DNA of 64,000 bases from Rebecca billardiae RCC1528 (lineage: Eukaryota > Haptophyta), in the NCBI GenBank assembly GCA_965240325.2, contig OZ251231.1:2356001-2420000 (forward strand), written 5' to 3'. Below, piece by piece: positions 53,021-63,571 of this stretch. Both the position numbers and the translations under genes were made by a program. Position 1 is the first letter of the stretch, and the number at the start of each line of letters is the position of its first letter. The notes beneath the pieces are model-generated. The model saw nothing but the letters and a program-made list of their open reading frames with translations. It was not told the origin of the DNA and did not search any database.

Positions 53021-53369
53021 TATATACTTCTTATAATAGTGACAAGTCCGGACGGACCGCGGACTCGGTCGGGACTACGCCAGGCAGTTGAAAAAACCGG
53101 CGGGCGCGAAATTCTATGCGACGATTAATTTGTGTGGCGGGTAGTTTTTGACATATCAAACGCGGGCCGCAGTATTCCGTTACAACTCGTACAGTAAGGC
53201 CGTACCATAAGCTCGCTGAGCTGTGTGATGACTCGACTTGCGGCAAAGGCTCCGCCGCTCCGAGTCCGCGGGCTCGTCACTAGGCGCAGCAGTCGTGAGT
53301 CGTCGGCATCTTCGCTGCGCGCCCAGTTCGTGGACTGATTCGCGATGCGCTCCTCGGTCAGCCGGCGGA

Positions 53370-54620
53370 TCACTGCTCCACGGCGCCCATGGGCGCGTAG
53401 TGGGGCTGGGGCACCGCGCTCTCTGTTACCACGACAGTGACCTCGCTGACGAGAGAGCCGTCTCGCGGCAGCGAACCCGCTGGCGGAGGTGGGTGATGCA
53501 TGATTATGCTGCCGTCTTGCAGGTGGTGCTGGGTCATCCCGACATGCATCGCCATGGGAGCCACCATCGTCGCCACCGGCATCGCTGTCGGCGGCCGCGT
53601 CGCGTCCGAGAGCATGTGCAGCCCGCTGCTCGCGTGCACGTCGGTGCTGTGCATGCCGTGTGGATTTGGAGCCATCGGCGGCGCGACCGAATACATGCCG
53701 TTCGGGACAACGACCGATGTGGGCTCCCGGGAGTACTGCTTGACCATGCCGGGCTGCATCGTGCCGTTCGGCGCGGGCATCGTCTGCCCGATGGTCATGT
53801 GCTGCTGGGGCGCCTGCGGCGGAGCTGTGGCCGAGCCCTGCGGCTGCTGCTGCAGCGGCTGCTTCGCGGCAGACGACTGGCGCAGCGCGCGCGCGAGTGC
53901 GCGGGGGCAGGGCGAAGGTGGGGCGGAGCGGCAGCGAATCAGCGCGCCGGCAGGGGGGCGCGAGGGCACACGCGTGCGCAGGCACCGCCGGGATCGGCCC
54001 GCTCGGCGCGAAGCTCACACCTGCTTCGCAGCGCGCAGCCCGCACGCGTTGCAGAGCGTGTTGTTGTTGCGCCACTTGGGCGTGTTGGTCGTCCCGCACG
54101 AGGTGCAGCAGCGCGACTCGTCGGGCGCGGGGTCCGCGTCGGCATGAGCCGGCCCGCCACCGTTCTCGCTGGGGGCCGCCCTCTCCGAGCCCGCCAGCTG
54201 CGCAGGCGTGGCCGTCACGCGCGCGGTGTTCGCCGGTGGCTGTTGCACCGGCTGTGGCGGCGGCGGCGGCGGCCGCGCCTGCCCGCTGTCCTGCGCTTTC
54301 CGCTTCGTGCCGCTGGCCGTGCCCTTGTTGGGCAGCTGCGCCGCAAGCGCCTGCAACGGCGGGTGCGCCGCGGCGAGATTGATCAGCGTGGCGAGCGCGT
54401 CGTCAGTCGCCTGGGCGTTCTCCGCGAGCGAGCGCTGTTGCTCAGCTGCCACCTCGGGCGACGCGCGCGCGGGCGCGCCGGAGAGCTTTGCTCGCAGCTG
54501 CTCGTTTTGGTGGCGCAGCTCGGCGATCTGCGTCTGCTGGTTTTGGATCACGTTGAGCATGTGGCGCACGAGATCGAGCGTCCCTTCCTGCCGCGCGGGA
54601 GCGTCCGCATCGCTAGCCAT
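53370..54620 (-). CDS. GATA-type zinc finger protein with shortened loop
   Basis: Exons 54021-54620 and 53370-53876 (144-nt intron) give 368 residues. The N-terminus holds a leucine-rich coiled coil (LVRHMLNVIQNQQTQIAELR HQ). The finger is at about 170-200: SRCCTSCGTTNTPKWRNNN followed by TLCNACGLRAAKQ. The GATA spacing is normally C-X2-C-X17-20-C-X2-C; here the loop is 14 residues, which I checked in the DNA. The TPKWR and LCNACGLR core residues are intact, so DNA binding to a GATA-like site is still plausible. The second exon encodes a Gln/Pro/Met-rich low-complexity region (QPLQQQPQGSA), typical of an activation domain. Divergent from the coiled-coil gene 206 bp away. Confidence 0.8.
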
Positions 54621-54826
54621 CTCCACCAGCCGCCTCTCCGATCCCAATCCCGGTGGGCAGGCGCTGCGCAGGGCTGTCGTCCCGAGAAGGATCTTCGCCA
54701 GTGGCAAGATCCGGGATGCGTTCAGTTGACGAACCTGGCTCTCAACGAAGTATTAACGATGATGATCATCTAGGATCATTGAGTAACGGCTTGCCTCCCG
54801 AGCCCGGGCCCGGGCCGGCTGTTACG

Positions 54827-56856
54827 ATGGCGTCGAGCAACCCGCCCGGCGGCGGCGCACGCGGCAAGGCGCCGAGACGGCCGCCGCGGAACGTGCCGAT
54901 CTCGCAGCTGCGCGAGATCAACGAACCAATCGCCTCGCTCACCCCCCGCTCGTACGAGGCGTGCATGCGCTGCGGCATCGACCCGCAGACGCTGCAGCCC
55001 GCCGTGCTCGAGGACTTCCTCGACGGCAAGACGGACAAGCTGGTCGCGGAGAAGATGCTGCAGCACGTGACGCGCCGCCGCGAGCAGAACATCGGGCTGG
55101 TCGAGCAGGAGAAGGAGCGCTACGTCCGCGAGCAGGAGCGGAGCGCGCTCAAGAACGCCAGCCACATGTCCTCGACCGCGGGCAAGTCAGCGACCGGCGG
55201 CGAGCTGAGCGCGATCGGGATCGCCGGCCCGGACTCGAGCACGTACCTCGAGCTCGAGAGGAGGCGGCTCGAGAAGATCGAGTACCTGCGGCAGAAGGAG
55301 ATGGAGCGCATGATCGAGGCCGAGCGTAAGACCGCGCTCATCCACGCGCGCAACGCCGCGCGCGAGGAGAAGGAGCTCGCGGCCAAGGAGGAGCGCGAGG
55401 CGGAGCGGCGGCGCCGCATGGACGAGCGCGCCAAGAAGGCGGCGCAGATCGAGCTGGAGAAGAAGCAGAAGGCGGAGGACGACATGCGGTTCCAGAAGGA
55501 GATGGCCGCGCGGCTGCGCAACGCCGAGCAGCGCCGCGAGCAGATCCAGCGCGAGGAGGAGGAGCTGAGGCGGCGGGAGGCGGCGAAGCTGCGCGCCGAG
55601 CAGCAGGCCGCTGAGATGGCGCGCCGCGCCGAGCTCGAGCGGCGCGAGCACGAGCGCGAGGAGATGAAGTACCGGAAGCTGCAGCAGCTGCGCGCGGCGG
55701 AGCAGGCGGTCGCGGAGAACATCGAGCGCGCCAAGGAGGAGCGCCGCGAGGCGCTCCTCGCCAAGCGCCGCGCGGCGGAGGAGCGCATCCAGAAGGCCCT
55801 CTCCGACAGCGCCGCGCGGCAGGAGAAGATCTACTCCGACTTTGAGCGCAAGAAGCGGGAGGTGCGCGCACACTCGCCAGGAGCGCAGCGGGGAGCGAGG
55901 GGCGCGCGCGGGGGGAAGAAGGCAGGGGTGGGGGCATGCGCGCGGCGCGGTGCGGCGCGGTGCGGTGCGGCGCGTGCCGCGTGCCTGCGTGCGCGCTCGC
56001 CGAGCCGCTCACCCGCCCTGCCCCGCCCCGCCCCGCCCCGCCCCGGCAGGCGGAGGAGCGTCAGCGCGAGCAGGAGGAGCAGGAGCGCGCGCGCAAGGAG
56101 GAGCAGGCGCGCGAGAGGGAGGCGCACGCCGCGCAGAAGCGCGCGCGCAAGGAGGCAGTGGCGCGGGCGGAGCAGGAGCGCGTCGAGGCACTCGTCGCGG
56201 CGGGGCACGACGGGCAGCGCGTGATGGACGAGAACCGCAGGCGGCGCGAGCACGAGATCGCGCTGCGCAAGCTGGAGCGGGACCTGCGGATGGCGGACAA
56301 GCACGAGGTGTGCGAGCGGATCACCAAGGCGAGCGAGTACCGACGCAAGCTGGTGCGCGCGCGGGGCGGGCAGCGGCCGGCCGGCGCGCGCACAGGGTGG
56401 GGCGGGGCGAGGGCGCGGCGCGGGCGAGCGCGCACGCGCGTGTGCGCCAAGCCGCGCGCTGTTCGACCGCCGCGTGCGTGCGCAGGTGGCGCACAAGATC
56501 GAGGAGGACGACGAGCGCGCGGCGCGCATCAAGGCGCAGCGCGAGGAGCTGATCCGGCAGCGCAAGGCGAACCAGAAGGAGCAGATCACTCGCAAGCACC
56601 AGGTGATGGCCAAGCTCGAGGAGATCAAGGTGAAGAACAAGTGGGACGAGGCAAACCAGCTAGGGGTCACGGACGGTGCGCGCGGGCGCAGCGCGGCGCG
56701 CGCGCCCGGACGGCGGCGCCGTACACGCACACACGAGGCACTCTGCACGCCGTGCGCCCGCGCGCGCGAGCAGGTGGGAAGCACGGCCGGAAGGGCCGGC
56801 AGGACAGCAGCCTCAGCGCCACCCATCCTGGTGACCGAAGAGAACAGCCAGAATAG
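54827..56856 (+). CDS. Coiled-coil protein, four exons
   Basis: Exons 54827-55861, 56050-56352, 56486-56675 and 56774-56856 give 536 residues with introns of 188, 133 and 98 nt. An N-terminal block (PISQLREINEPIASLTPRSY, then EACMRCGIDPQTLQPAVLED and FLDGKTDKLVAEKMLQ) is followed by about 400 residues of continuous charged heptad sequence, rich in Glu/Arg/Lys/Ala. It ends GKHGRKGRQDSS and a stop. The exon joints keep phase and the coiled coil continues across each. The N-terminal RSYEACMRCGIDP block resembles coiled-coil proteins of cilia and flagella, but I cannot name the family; a structural axonemal or cytoskeletal role is a guess. Confidence 0.65.
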
Positions 56857-58185
56857 GACAGCCCGATCAGCTCCACGCTCGCGATGCAGTTTGCCCATGC
56901 ACGTGCGCCCTCCATCACCAGGCTCACGCGCACCCGCCGCTGCGCCTGCCGCTCGCGTGCTCGCCGCACCTTGGCTGTGTTTTGCACGCTCTGGTCGTCG
57001 CATTCCGCAGCAACGTTGAGCGGAGAGCGCGGCGGCGGCGGCGATGGACTACAGCCAGCCTTCTCTGCGACGGCGTAGGACGCCGGCACGGTCTACGCAG
57101 ATCAGTCGGCTTGACATGCAGTGCTCACATGCAGTGACGCAAGCTGTCTGCCTGTCTCAGAATTAGGATGTCGCCGATGCCCGCCGCGTTATACGTACTG
57201 ATGCCGGAACGACGCCGCGGACCCGATGATTTCTGATGACCGCGCCGCCGTTCCACGCGCGGTCCTAGACTGTCAAGTTTCTGACAGTACCGTCTCCGAC
57301 CCATGAGAGTGAGAATGGCGGGCCGTACCCCTCGTCGGTAGGTCCGCCCCTTGTAGTGCCCGGGAAAAAGATAAGAAAAAGAAAAAGAAAAGAAAATCGC
57401 CTCGCAAAGAAAAGAAAATCGCCTCGCTCGCACTACCGGGCGCCCTCGCAGCGCTCTCCCACGGTGGGGACGCTCGGCCGAAAATCTCAATCTGTTCAGG
57501 CTGGCGCGGAGCGCATGGGCGCCGCGCGCCAAATCCAACGCCGCCGCGGACATCACGCGGGGACTCCCGAGGGTAGTTTTCGCCCGATTCGCGGTTGCTG
57601 CCCTCGTCGTCTCGCGTGCAGGTCGAACGGGCGGGGCCAAAGTCGACTCGTTTGGAGGTACGCTCGGCGTGTCGACATGATCGTGCGACCTGGGGCGGTC
57701 CTTGCCCGACTTGCACGTCGAGCGCTCGCACGGGCCATAGTAGCAAGCGCTGCGCACGACAACCACCTCGCGCGATCCACCGCCGCGCGTCGGGCTCGGT
57801 GCGGAAAGGCCCTCATCACGAGGTGTCTCGCGGGCGGGAAGCGCCATCGCACGCGACGCAAGATTTGGCGCGGCCTTCTGAACTCGATCGCCGGAATCCG
57901 CGCACCGCAGCGGACTGTCGCTCGCGGTCCCTGCCCTCAGCCCGCTCTCCCGAGTCAGCCGAAGCCCACGTCCGGCGTGCATGGCGTCGACGGTGACCAA
58001 TGCGACGGAAGCGCAGCGCCAACGGCGTACGACGCGCAGCGGACGCACCTCCCGGGTCTGTCGCCGTGGCAGCAACCGCGTCTTCGCGAGTTGGCGACCC
58101 TCGCCGCAGCGCGACACAGACAAGCCCGTGATGCCATCCGAAGATGAATCGTTGAGCATGCAACGTCGCCGCGCCATCCTCGTCC
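56857..58185. other. Intergenic; a long minus frame not supported
   Basis: Contains an imperfect A/G-rich direct repeat near 57370-57420 (AAAAGAAAATCGCCTCGC twice). A 350-codon minus-strand frame (57125-58177) lacks any domain and overlaps the next gene's start region, so I do not annotate it. Confidence 0.4.
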
Positions 58186-58903
58186 ATGGCGCAGGCGCTG
58201 CGGGACGAAGCGGACGTCGTCAGGCCGGTGACGGATGCGCTGCGATTCGTGTGCCTGCGTGAGCAGCTCGTGCCCACTCTCGATCGCGAGTGGCACACGC
58301 TGTCGCTGTGCGCGCGCGCGCGCACAACCAACAGCTCCTCGTGCCGCCGAGCACGCGGGCGCCAGACCTGTCGAAGAGGCGAAGAGCGACGACCGCGTGA
58401 ACGTCAACGCGCTAGTGCTCAGCGTGGCGGCCGTGTACGATGTCAACGCGACCTGCGCCGAGCCCATCATGCCCGGAGCGGACATCGACAAGCGTCCTCG
58501 CGACGACCGCTCTCGGCTGGCGGCAGGAGGAAATGCAACGATCTACTCTGGCGGCTTCGTCGGCGGCGAGGCGCTCGATTACGCCATCGCGGTCGAGATG
58601 CGACACATACAGCGCGTACCCGCGCTCGCGCGGAGCAACGGGCTACCCGCCCCGCCCCGCGTGCTGCACATTCCCTCGTGGGTGTGGGCCTTGCTGATGC
58701 GCACAGACGTGACGTGTACACGTGGGGCGAACTTTGACAGGTGTCACTGGTCCTCGCCCTCCAAGACTGTCCGTCACCCACGGCCACGAGCGAATGTGGA
58801 AAGACGCGAACCCGCAGAGGAAACATTGCGACAGCACTGGCACGGCCCGCCGACCCCCCCCCCCCGCCCGCCAGGGCACAGTTTAAATTACGAAAATTCT
58901 TAG
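58186..58903 (+). CDS. Hypothetical protein, two exons
   Basis: Exons 58186-58307 and 58366-58903 (58-nt intron) give 219 residues. The spliced reading starts MAQALRDEADVVRPVTDA and joins HTLSL to PVEEAKSDDRVNV in phase; the middle (LVLSVAAVYDVNATCAEPIM, GGNATIYSGGFVGGEALDYA, LHIPSWVWALLM) looks like real protein composition. I recognise no family. The 3' end is uncertain: the last 50 codons pass through a poly-C tract (58855-58866), and another intron near 58740 is possible. The intron is unusually short for this window. Confidence 0.4.
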
Positions 58904-59958
58904 CTCGATCTAATCAGGCCTTATTCACTCTGACATATCGGAGTCCGACGCCAATTATTCTTGTGAACTAGGCCGCCTACCGGTCGCGGCGTCGCCTGCC
59001 GGATGTATTTATCCGCATACGCTCCGGACGCACCGAGCCGGGCGGGCGACAGAGCCCGACGCCGCAGGTTGCGCAGCTGACTGAGTGAGCGAGCAGGCAG
59101 CGCGGGCGGGAGGAATGCGCGCATCGGCATCACGATTCACGTGTCGGACGTGACGCAGTGCCGAGCAGCGCGCTCGGGTAAGCCAGCGTTCGCAGCTTAT
59201 TACTCCCTCTGAGTCAGACCGCCTGCGCGGAGTTCGCCACTGCTCACGTGAGGCCGACGCGCAAGGACATTCGCAGCCGCCGCGCGGCTCACGGCCTCGC
59301 GACCGAGCCCGCGCCACCGCAGCAGGCTTTCGAGTCTCGCCGCGGCTCTCGGCCAGCGCGGTGGGGCCCGCGTGGCCGTGTGACCGCAGCTGACAGAGTG
59401 AGCAAGCGGGAGGCACGTCCGGAGGTACTTGCAGGCGCGCTCGCGGAGAGCGGAGCGCGAGGGCGAGACCAGCGGCCGGCCGCCCCCCGCCACCGCCGCG
59501 CGCACCGCGTACTACGCTCGTGGTCGATGAGTTGTTGAGTATTATTGTATTAGCCCGCCATTATAATATCATAAAAGTAGGAGTCGTGATCTCGGTCATC
59601 ATCTCGCCCGCCATCATCTCATCGCGAATTTCCCTATGATAATACTACTCTAATCATTCTATCGTAATATCCCACTCATCGTTCAAAGTTGTCCGGAGAT
59701 CATAAACAGATCATGCATACTGTCGCAATCTCGCCTGCCTGAGCTGTGTGCGTCTCTTATTCTTATAAATTAGATGTTCAAGAGTAATCAAGACAGTCCG
59801 AAGTTGATGATGGTTACCCCTGAACTTGAGACTCTGCGCGGCCTCATCAAACGTGCCTCGGCGCGGGCTTGTGAACAGGCAACCTCCACATCACCACATC
59901 CTGTCCAACGCCTCGCGACTCCGCGCTTCGCGAGACGATCGACCTCGCGTCAGGCGTG
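58904..59958. other. Upstream region of the histidine kinase gene
   Basis: 1 kb with a GC-rich part (59240-59510) and an AT-rich part (59540-59770). It holds a copy of the 31-nt dispersed motif at 59735-59765. No gene seen. Confidence 0.5.
59735..59765 (+). repeat. 31-nt dispersed motif, copy 3
   Basis: Third copy of the motif, 193 bp upstream of the histidine kinase start and in the same orientation as the gene, so it may be a 5' UTR or promoter element. Confidence 0.75.
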
Positions 59959-62794
59959 ATGTCGACCAGCGGCGCGACGGCCCGGAGCTTCAAGAGCCAC
60001 ATCGCAGGCGTGAAGGCGTACGCCCGCTCCATCGGCGAGGACGACCCTCTGCCTCCGCAGGAGCAACCTGCCGACTCTGCGGCGGCGGGACCGCGCGTGC
60101 TCGACACAGTGTGGTCGCGAGAGCAGATACTCCGCGTCGCCCAGCCGCCGCCGATGCAGCTCTCGTGGGACTACACCTACGCAGACCCAGGCGAGGAGGC
60201 CGAGCAGGTTGCGACGGAGCTGAGGCCCATGATGGCGCGGCGCCTGTTCCTCGTCGGCGTGAGCCTTGCGTGCGTGAGCGCGTCCGTCGTCGTACGCGAG
60301 GCCGTGGCCTCGCGCGGCGAGCCGTCCGCGTTTCTCAAGCTCGCGAGCGTCGTTCCGTTGGCGTACCTGGCAATGGCCCTGGCCGGCACGCACTTCGACG
60401 ACTGGAGCGTCCGTTACCGCTCGCTCGAGGCGGTCGCCATCGCTGTGGGCTTTGTGCACTCGCTCACGCAGAGCGTCCTCTTCGTGCCCTCTCGCCTCGC
60501 GCTGCTCGGCGTCGCGCCGCCCCTGAACGAGGCGTTCCACATGTGTCTCGCCGATGTGCGCATTCGAATTGCCCTGATGCTCGTGCTGTACTCCGTCTTC
60601 CTCCCGCTGCAGCCGCCGGGCTTCGCCATCCTGTGCGCTCTGATCTCTGCGCAGGTGCTTTCGTGCGGCCTGCTGCTGCCGTTGGACGACAGCCAGTCTG
60701 CCTCATCGATCGTGTGCACGATGGCGATCATCGCCACGACGCTCTTCAGCCGCATATACGTCGTCCAATCGCGCCGCGGCCAGTGGCACTATAAGCGCAC
60801 CGTCCACCGCGCGCTCATCGACCTGATCGAGATCGAGCGCGCGCGGCGCGTGCTGGAGGAGGCGGAGGCGCAGCAGAAGACGGAGCTGCTCACGACGCAG
60901 GCGGCGCAGAGCGCGCGCTCGCGGCTGATCCGGATGGTGATGCACGACCTGCGCAGCCCGCTGCTCTCCGTCCTCAACATCGGCTCGACCGTCGACGCGA
61001 TGCTCGCGGATGGGGACGTCGACAAGCAGGAGCTGCGCTGCGCATGCGATGGTCTCAACATCAACGCCACGCTGATGGAGCAGATCGTGAGCGACATGCT
61101 CGACTTTGAGCGGATCGACTCGGGCCGACTCATCCTGGCGCCTGCGCCTTTCCACGTCTCCGTCCTCCTCCGCGACGCGCACGCCACCTTCGCCGGGTTC
61201 GCGCAGACGAAGGGCGTCAAGCTCGAGCGCGAGCCGCTCGCCGAGGACCTCGCCTCACTCGCGCTCGTCGCTGACGTTCGCCGGCTGCAGCAATGTGCGC
61301 CGCGCGCGGCGCGCGCGCGCGCGCGAGCGCGAGGCAGGCGCGCCGTGCGGCGGCGCGCCGCGCGCCTCGCCGTGCATCCGCTTGCGCTCATGGGGATCGT
61401 GCCCGCTCGCCCGACAGGCCTGAACAACGGCATCTCGAACGCGATCAAGTTCACCGACCCCGGCGGGCGCGTGACGGTGCGCGCGTGGCTGAGCGAGGAG
61501 GAAGCCTCGGGCGCCGCTGTGGCTGACGACACCGAGACAGCTGCCGCCGGCGGTGAGGCCACGGCGGGCGAGGCGCCGGCGGAGCCCGCGCTCTCGCGCG
61601 TCTCCTCGTCGGAACCCGCTCTCTCGCGTGCCTCCTCGGCGAGCAGCACGCACCGCCGCTCGTCAGCAGGCGCCGCCTCCGTCTCATCGGAGGCCTCTGA
61701 GGCTCGTCTCTCCTTCCGAGGCGCGAGCGCGCGGCTGCGGCGCGTGCATGTCGCAGTCGCCGATACGGGCATGGGGCTCGAGCCGAACGAGCTGCGCGCG
61801 CTGCAGGACGGCAGCGTGTTCAACCAGGTGGGCAAGGGGCAGCTCCAGGGCAACGGCGGCACCGGCCTCGGCCTCTCGATCACGCGGCAGCTCCTCGAGC
61901 TGCACGACGGCTCCCAGCTCTGCGTCCACTCTGAGGGCGCGCAGCAGGGTACCACCTTCGAGATGCAGCTCAACCTGCGCGAGCCGAGCGAGCCGCTCGC
62001 GCCGAGCTCGGGCGCGACGGCGCGCGCCGACGGGGCCGTGTTCAGCATGCTGGGCAAGCTCAGCGGGTCCCGAACCGCGTTAGACGCGTCCGCAGCCGAG
62101 GGGGTGCCCCTGCAGGCGGGCGACACGCCGCACGCCGCCCGAGCCTCGGAGTCGAGCCAGCTCACGCTTCCGCCCGGCTTCCGCGTGTTGCACGTGGAGG
62201 ACGACAAGATACTCAGGGTGCGCGCGCTGCCGACGCGGCGCGAGGGCCCTCCACGACGCGCGCCGCTCACATCGGCCGCGCTCTCCCCACCCACGCGTGT
62301 GCGCGCGCGCGCGCTCGCTGCAGGCGACGCTGAACGCGCGCGTGTTCAAGAAGCACCGCGTGCCGGTTGACTGGCTCGACGACGGCCAGCAGGCTCTCGA
62401 GGTGCTCACGGCGGAGCCGTACAAGTACGCCATCGTGCTGTTGGACAACCAGATGCCGCGGATGGACGGCGCGACGGCGACGCGCAAGCTGCGCACGGCC
62501 GGGTACGAGGGCATCATCATCGGCATGACGGGCGACCCCGCCGGCTGCCCGGAGCGCGCCGAGTTCGAGGCGTCCGGCCTGGACTGCTGCCTGGACAAGG
62601 GCAGCTCCGGCGTGCGCGAGATCATCAGGCTGCTCTTCGAGTCGCAGCAGCTGGATGTTGCCGACGAGGCTGCGGACGGGACGTCTTCCTGTCCGACGAA
62701 GAGCAGCACCTGCACGTCGCCGTACTCATCATCACTGAGAGTGAGACTGCTGTCTGTCAGTTCAGTCGACGAGCAGCCCAGTCTCAGCAAATGA
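59959..62794 (+). CDS. Membrane hybrid histidine kinase with receiver domain
   Basis: Exons 59959-61294, 61418-62217 and 62324-62794 (introns 123 and 106 nt) give 868 residues. Residues 85-250 hold about six hydrophobic segments (LFLVGVSLACVSASVVV, LALMLVLYSVFLPL-type), a membrane sensor without a recognised ligand domain. The kinase has the H-box VMHDLRSPLLSVLNIG (phosphoacceptor H329). The first intron joins LQQ to CLNNGISNAIKFTD, the N-box. VADTGMGLEPNE and GGTGLGLSI are the G boxes. The second intron joins EDDKILR to ATLNARVF; the receiver has LLDNQMPRMDG with phosphoacceptor D753, GMTGD and a conserved Lys in DKGSS. A complete hybrid kinase, cytokinin-receptor-like in layout but without CHASE; probably passes phosphate to an unlinked HPt protein. 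Confidence 0.88.
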
Positions 62795-62875
62795 CATTAT
62801 AGACGACATTGTCTAGCTGCATCGACGACACATGTCACATCAATCGTCTGAATCGTCATCATCATGCATCATTAT

Positions 62876-62926
<51 letters not shown>

Positions 62927-63571
62927 CATTGCAAATATATAATAAATACTGCTACTACGCATCCGGCCGCCGGTCATCGGCGGCGTCGCTGATGAGTGGG
63001 CTTGGCAGCTCCGGCGTCCGGTGACCGGTCCGCACCGCCCCGCACCGGCAGGCATGCTGTACTGGAGACAGAGTCAGGTCCGACTGACTCGGTCTCGGAT
63101 AGTAGTCGTCGGTGAGGGCACTGGCGGGCGGGTGAGACTCATCTTAAATACTGTAGTTGGACATTGCCCTGCGCCATATGTGGCGCCCGTCCCCCGAGAC
63201 TGCTGTCTGTCAGTTCAGTCCGGACGAGCAACCCAGCAGACAGCAGTCTCAGCAAATGACATAATTGACATCGTCTTCGTATGCATCGACAACACAGCAT
63301 ATCAAATAAGACATCGCAAAAATCTGTCTGAATCATCATCATACATACACAAAGACGCATCCGCCGGTCATCGGCGGCATCGCTGAGTGGGCTCGGCAGC
63401 TCCGGTCCGCACCGCCCCGCCCCGGCAGGCGCTGTACTAGAGACAGACTGACTGACAGTCCGGTCCGAATCGCGGATAGTCTGGTGAGTCCGTGAGTCAC
63501 GGGCGGCGGCGGCTGTGCTAGACTTACTTGAAATGAAATAGTTGGACATTGCCCTGCGCCATATGTGGCGT
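62742..63571 (+). repeat. Tandem duplication of about 0.4 kb
   Basis: Two units: 62742-63186 and 63196-63571. Each starts GAGACTGCTGTCTGTCAG, continues with GCAAATGACAT and a GCATCC-GCCGGTCATCGG block with GGCAGCTCCGG and CCGCACCGCCCCG, and ends GGACATTGCCCTGCGCCATA. Unit 1 is longer because of a TA microsatellite (62879-62918). Its start overlaps the last codons of the kinase. Confidence 0.7.
62879..62918. repeat. TA microsatellite
   Basis: About 40 bp of (AT)n inside the first duplication unit. Confidence 0.8.

Larger units (their letters stand above)
48953..53369. other. 4.4 kb gene-free region with repeats
   Basis: Holds a 46-bp TA tract (49075-49120), a 31-nt dispersed motif (49527-49557), a dispersed poly-C/poly-G element (50259-50575), a TA tract (52824-52852) and a 39-nt repeat (52982). 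50850-51700 is GC-rich with several overlapping open frames on both strands that show no domains. I see no convincing gene. Confidence 0.5.

Noticed and set aside
57125-58177. 350-codon minus-strand frame
   Set aside because: No domains, Arg/Ser-rich, and its start abuts that of the better supported plus gene at 58186; a chance frame is more likely.
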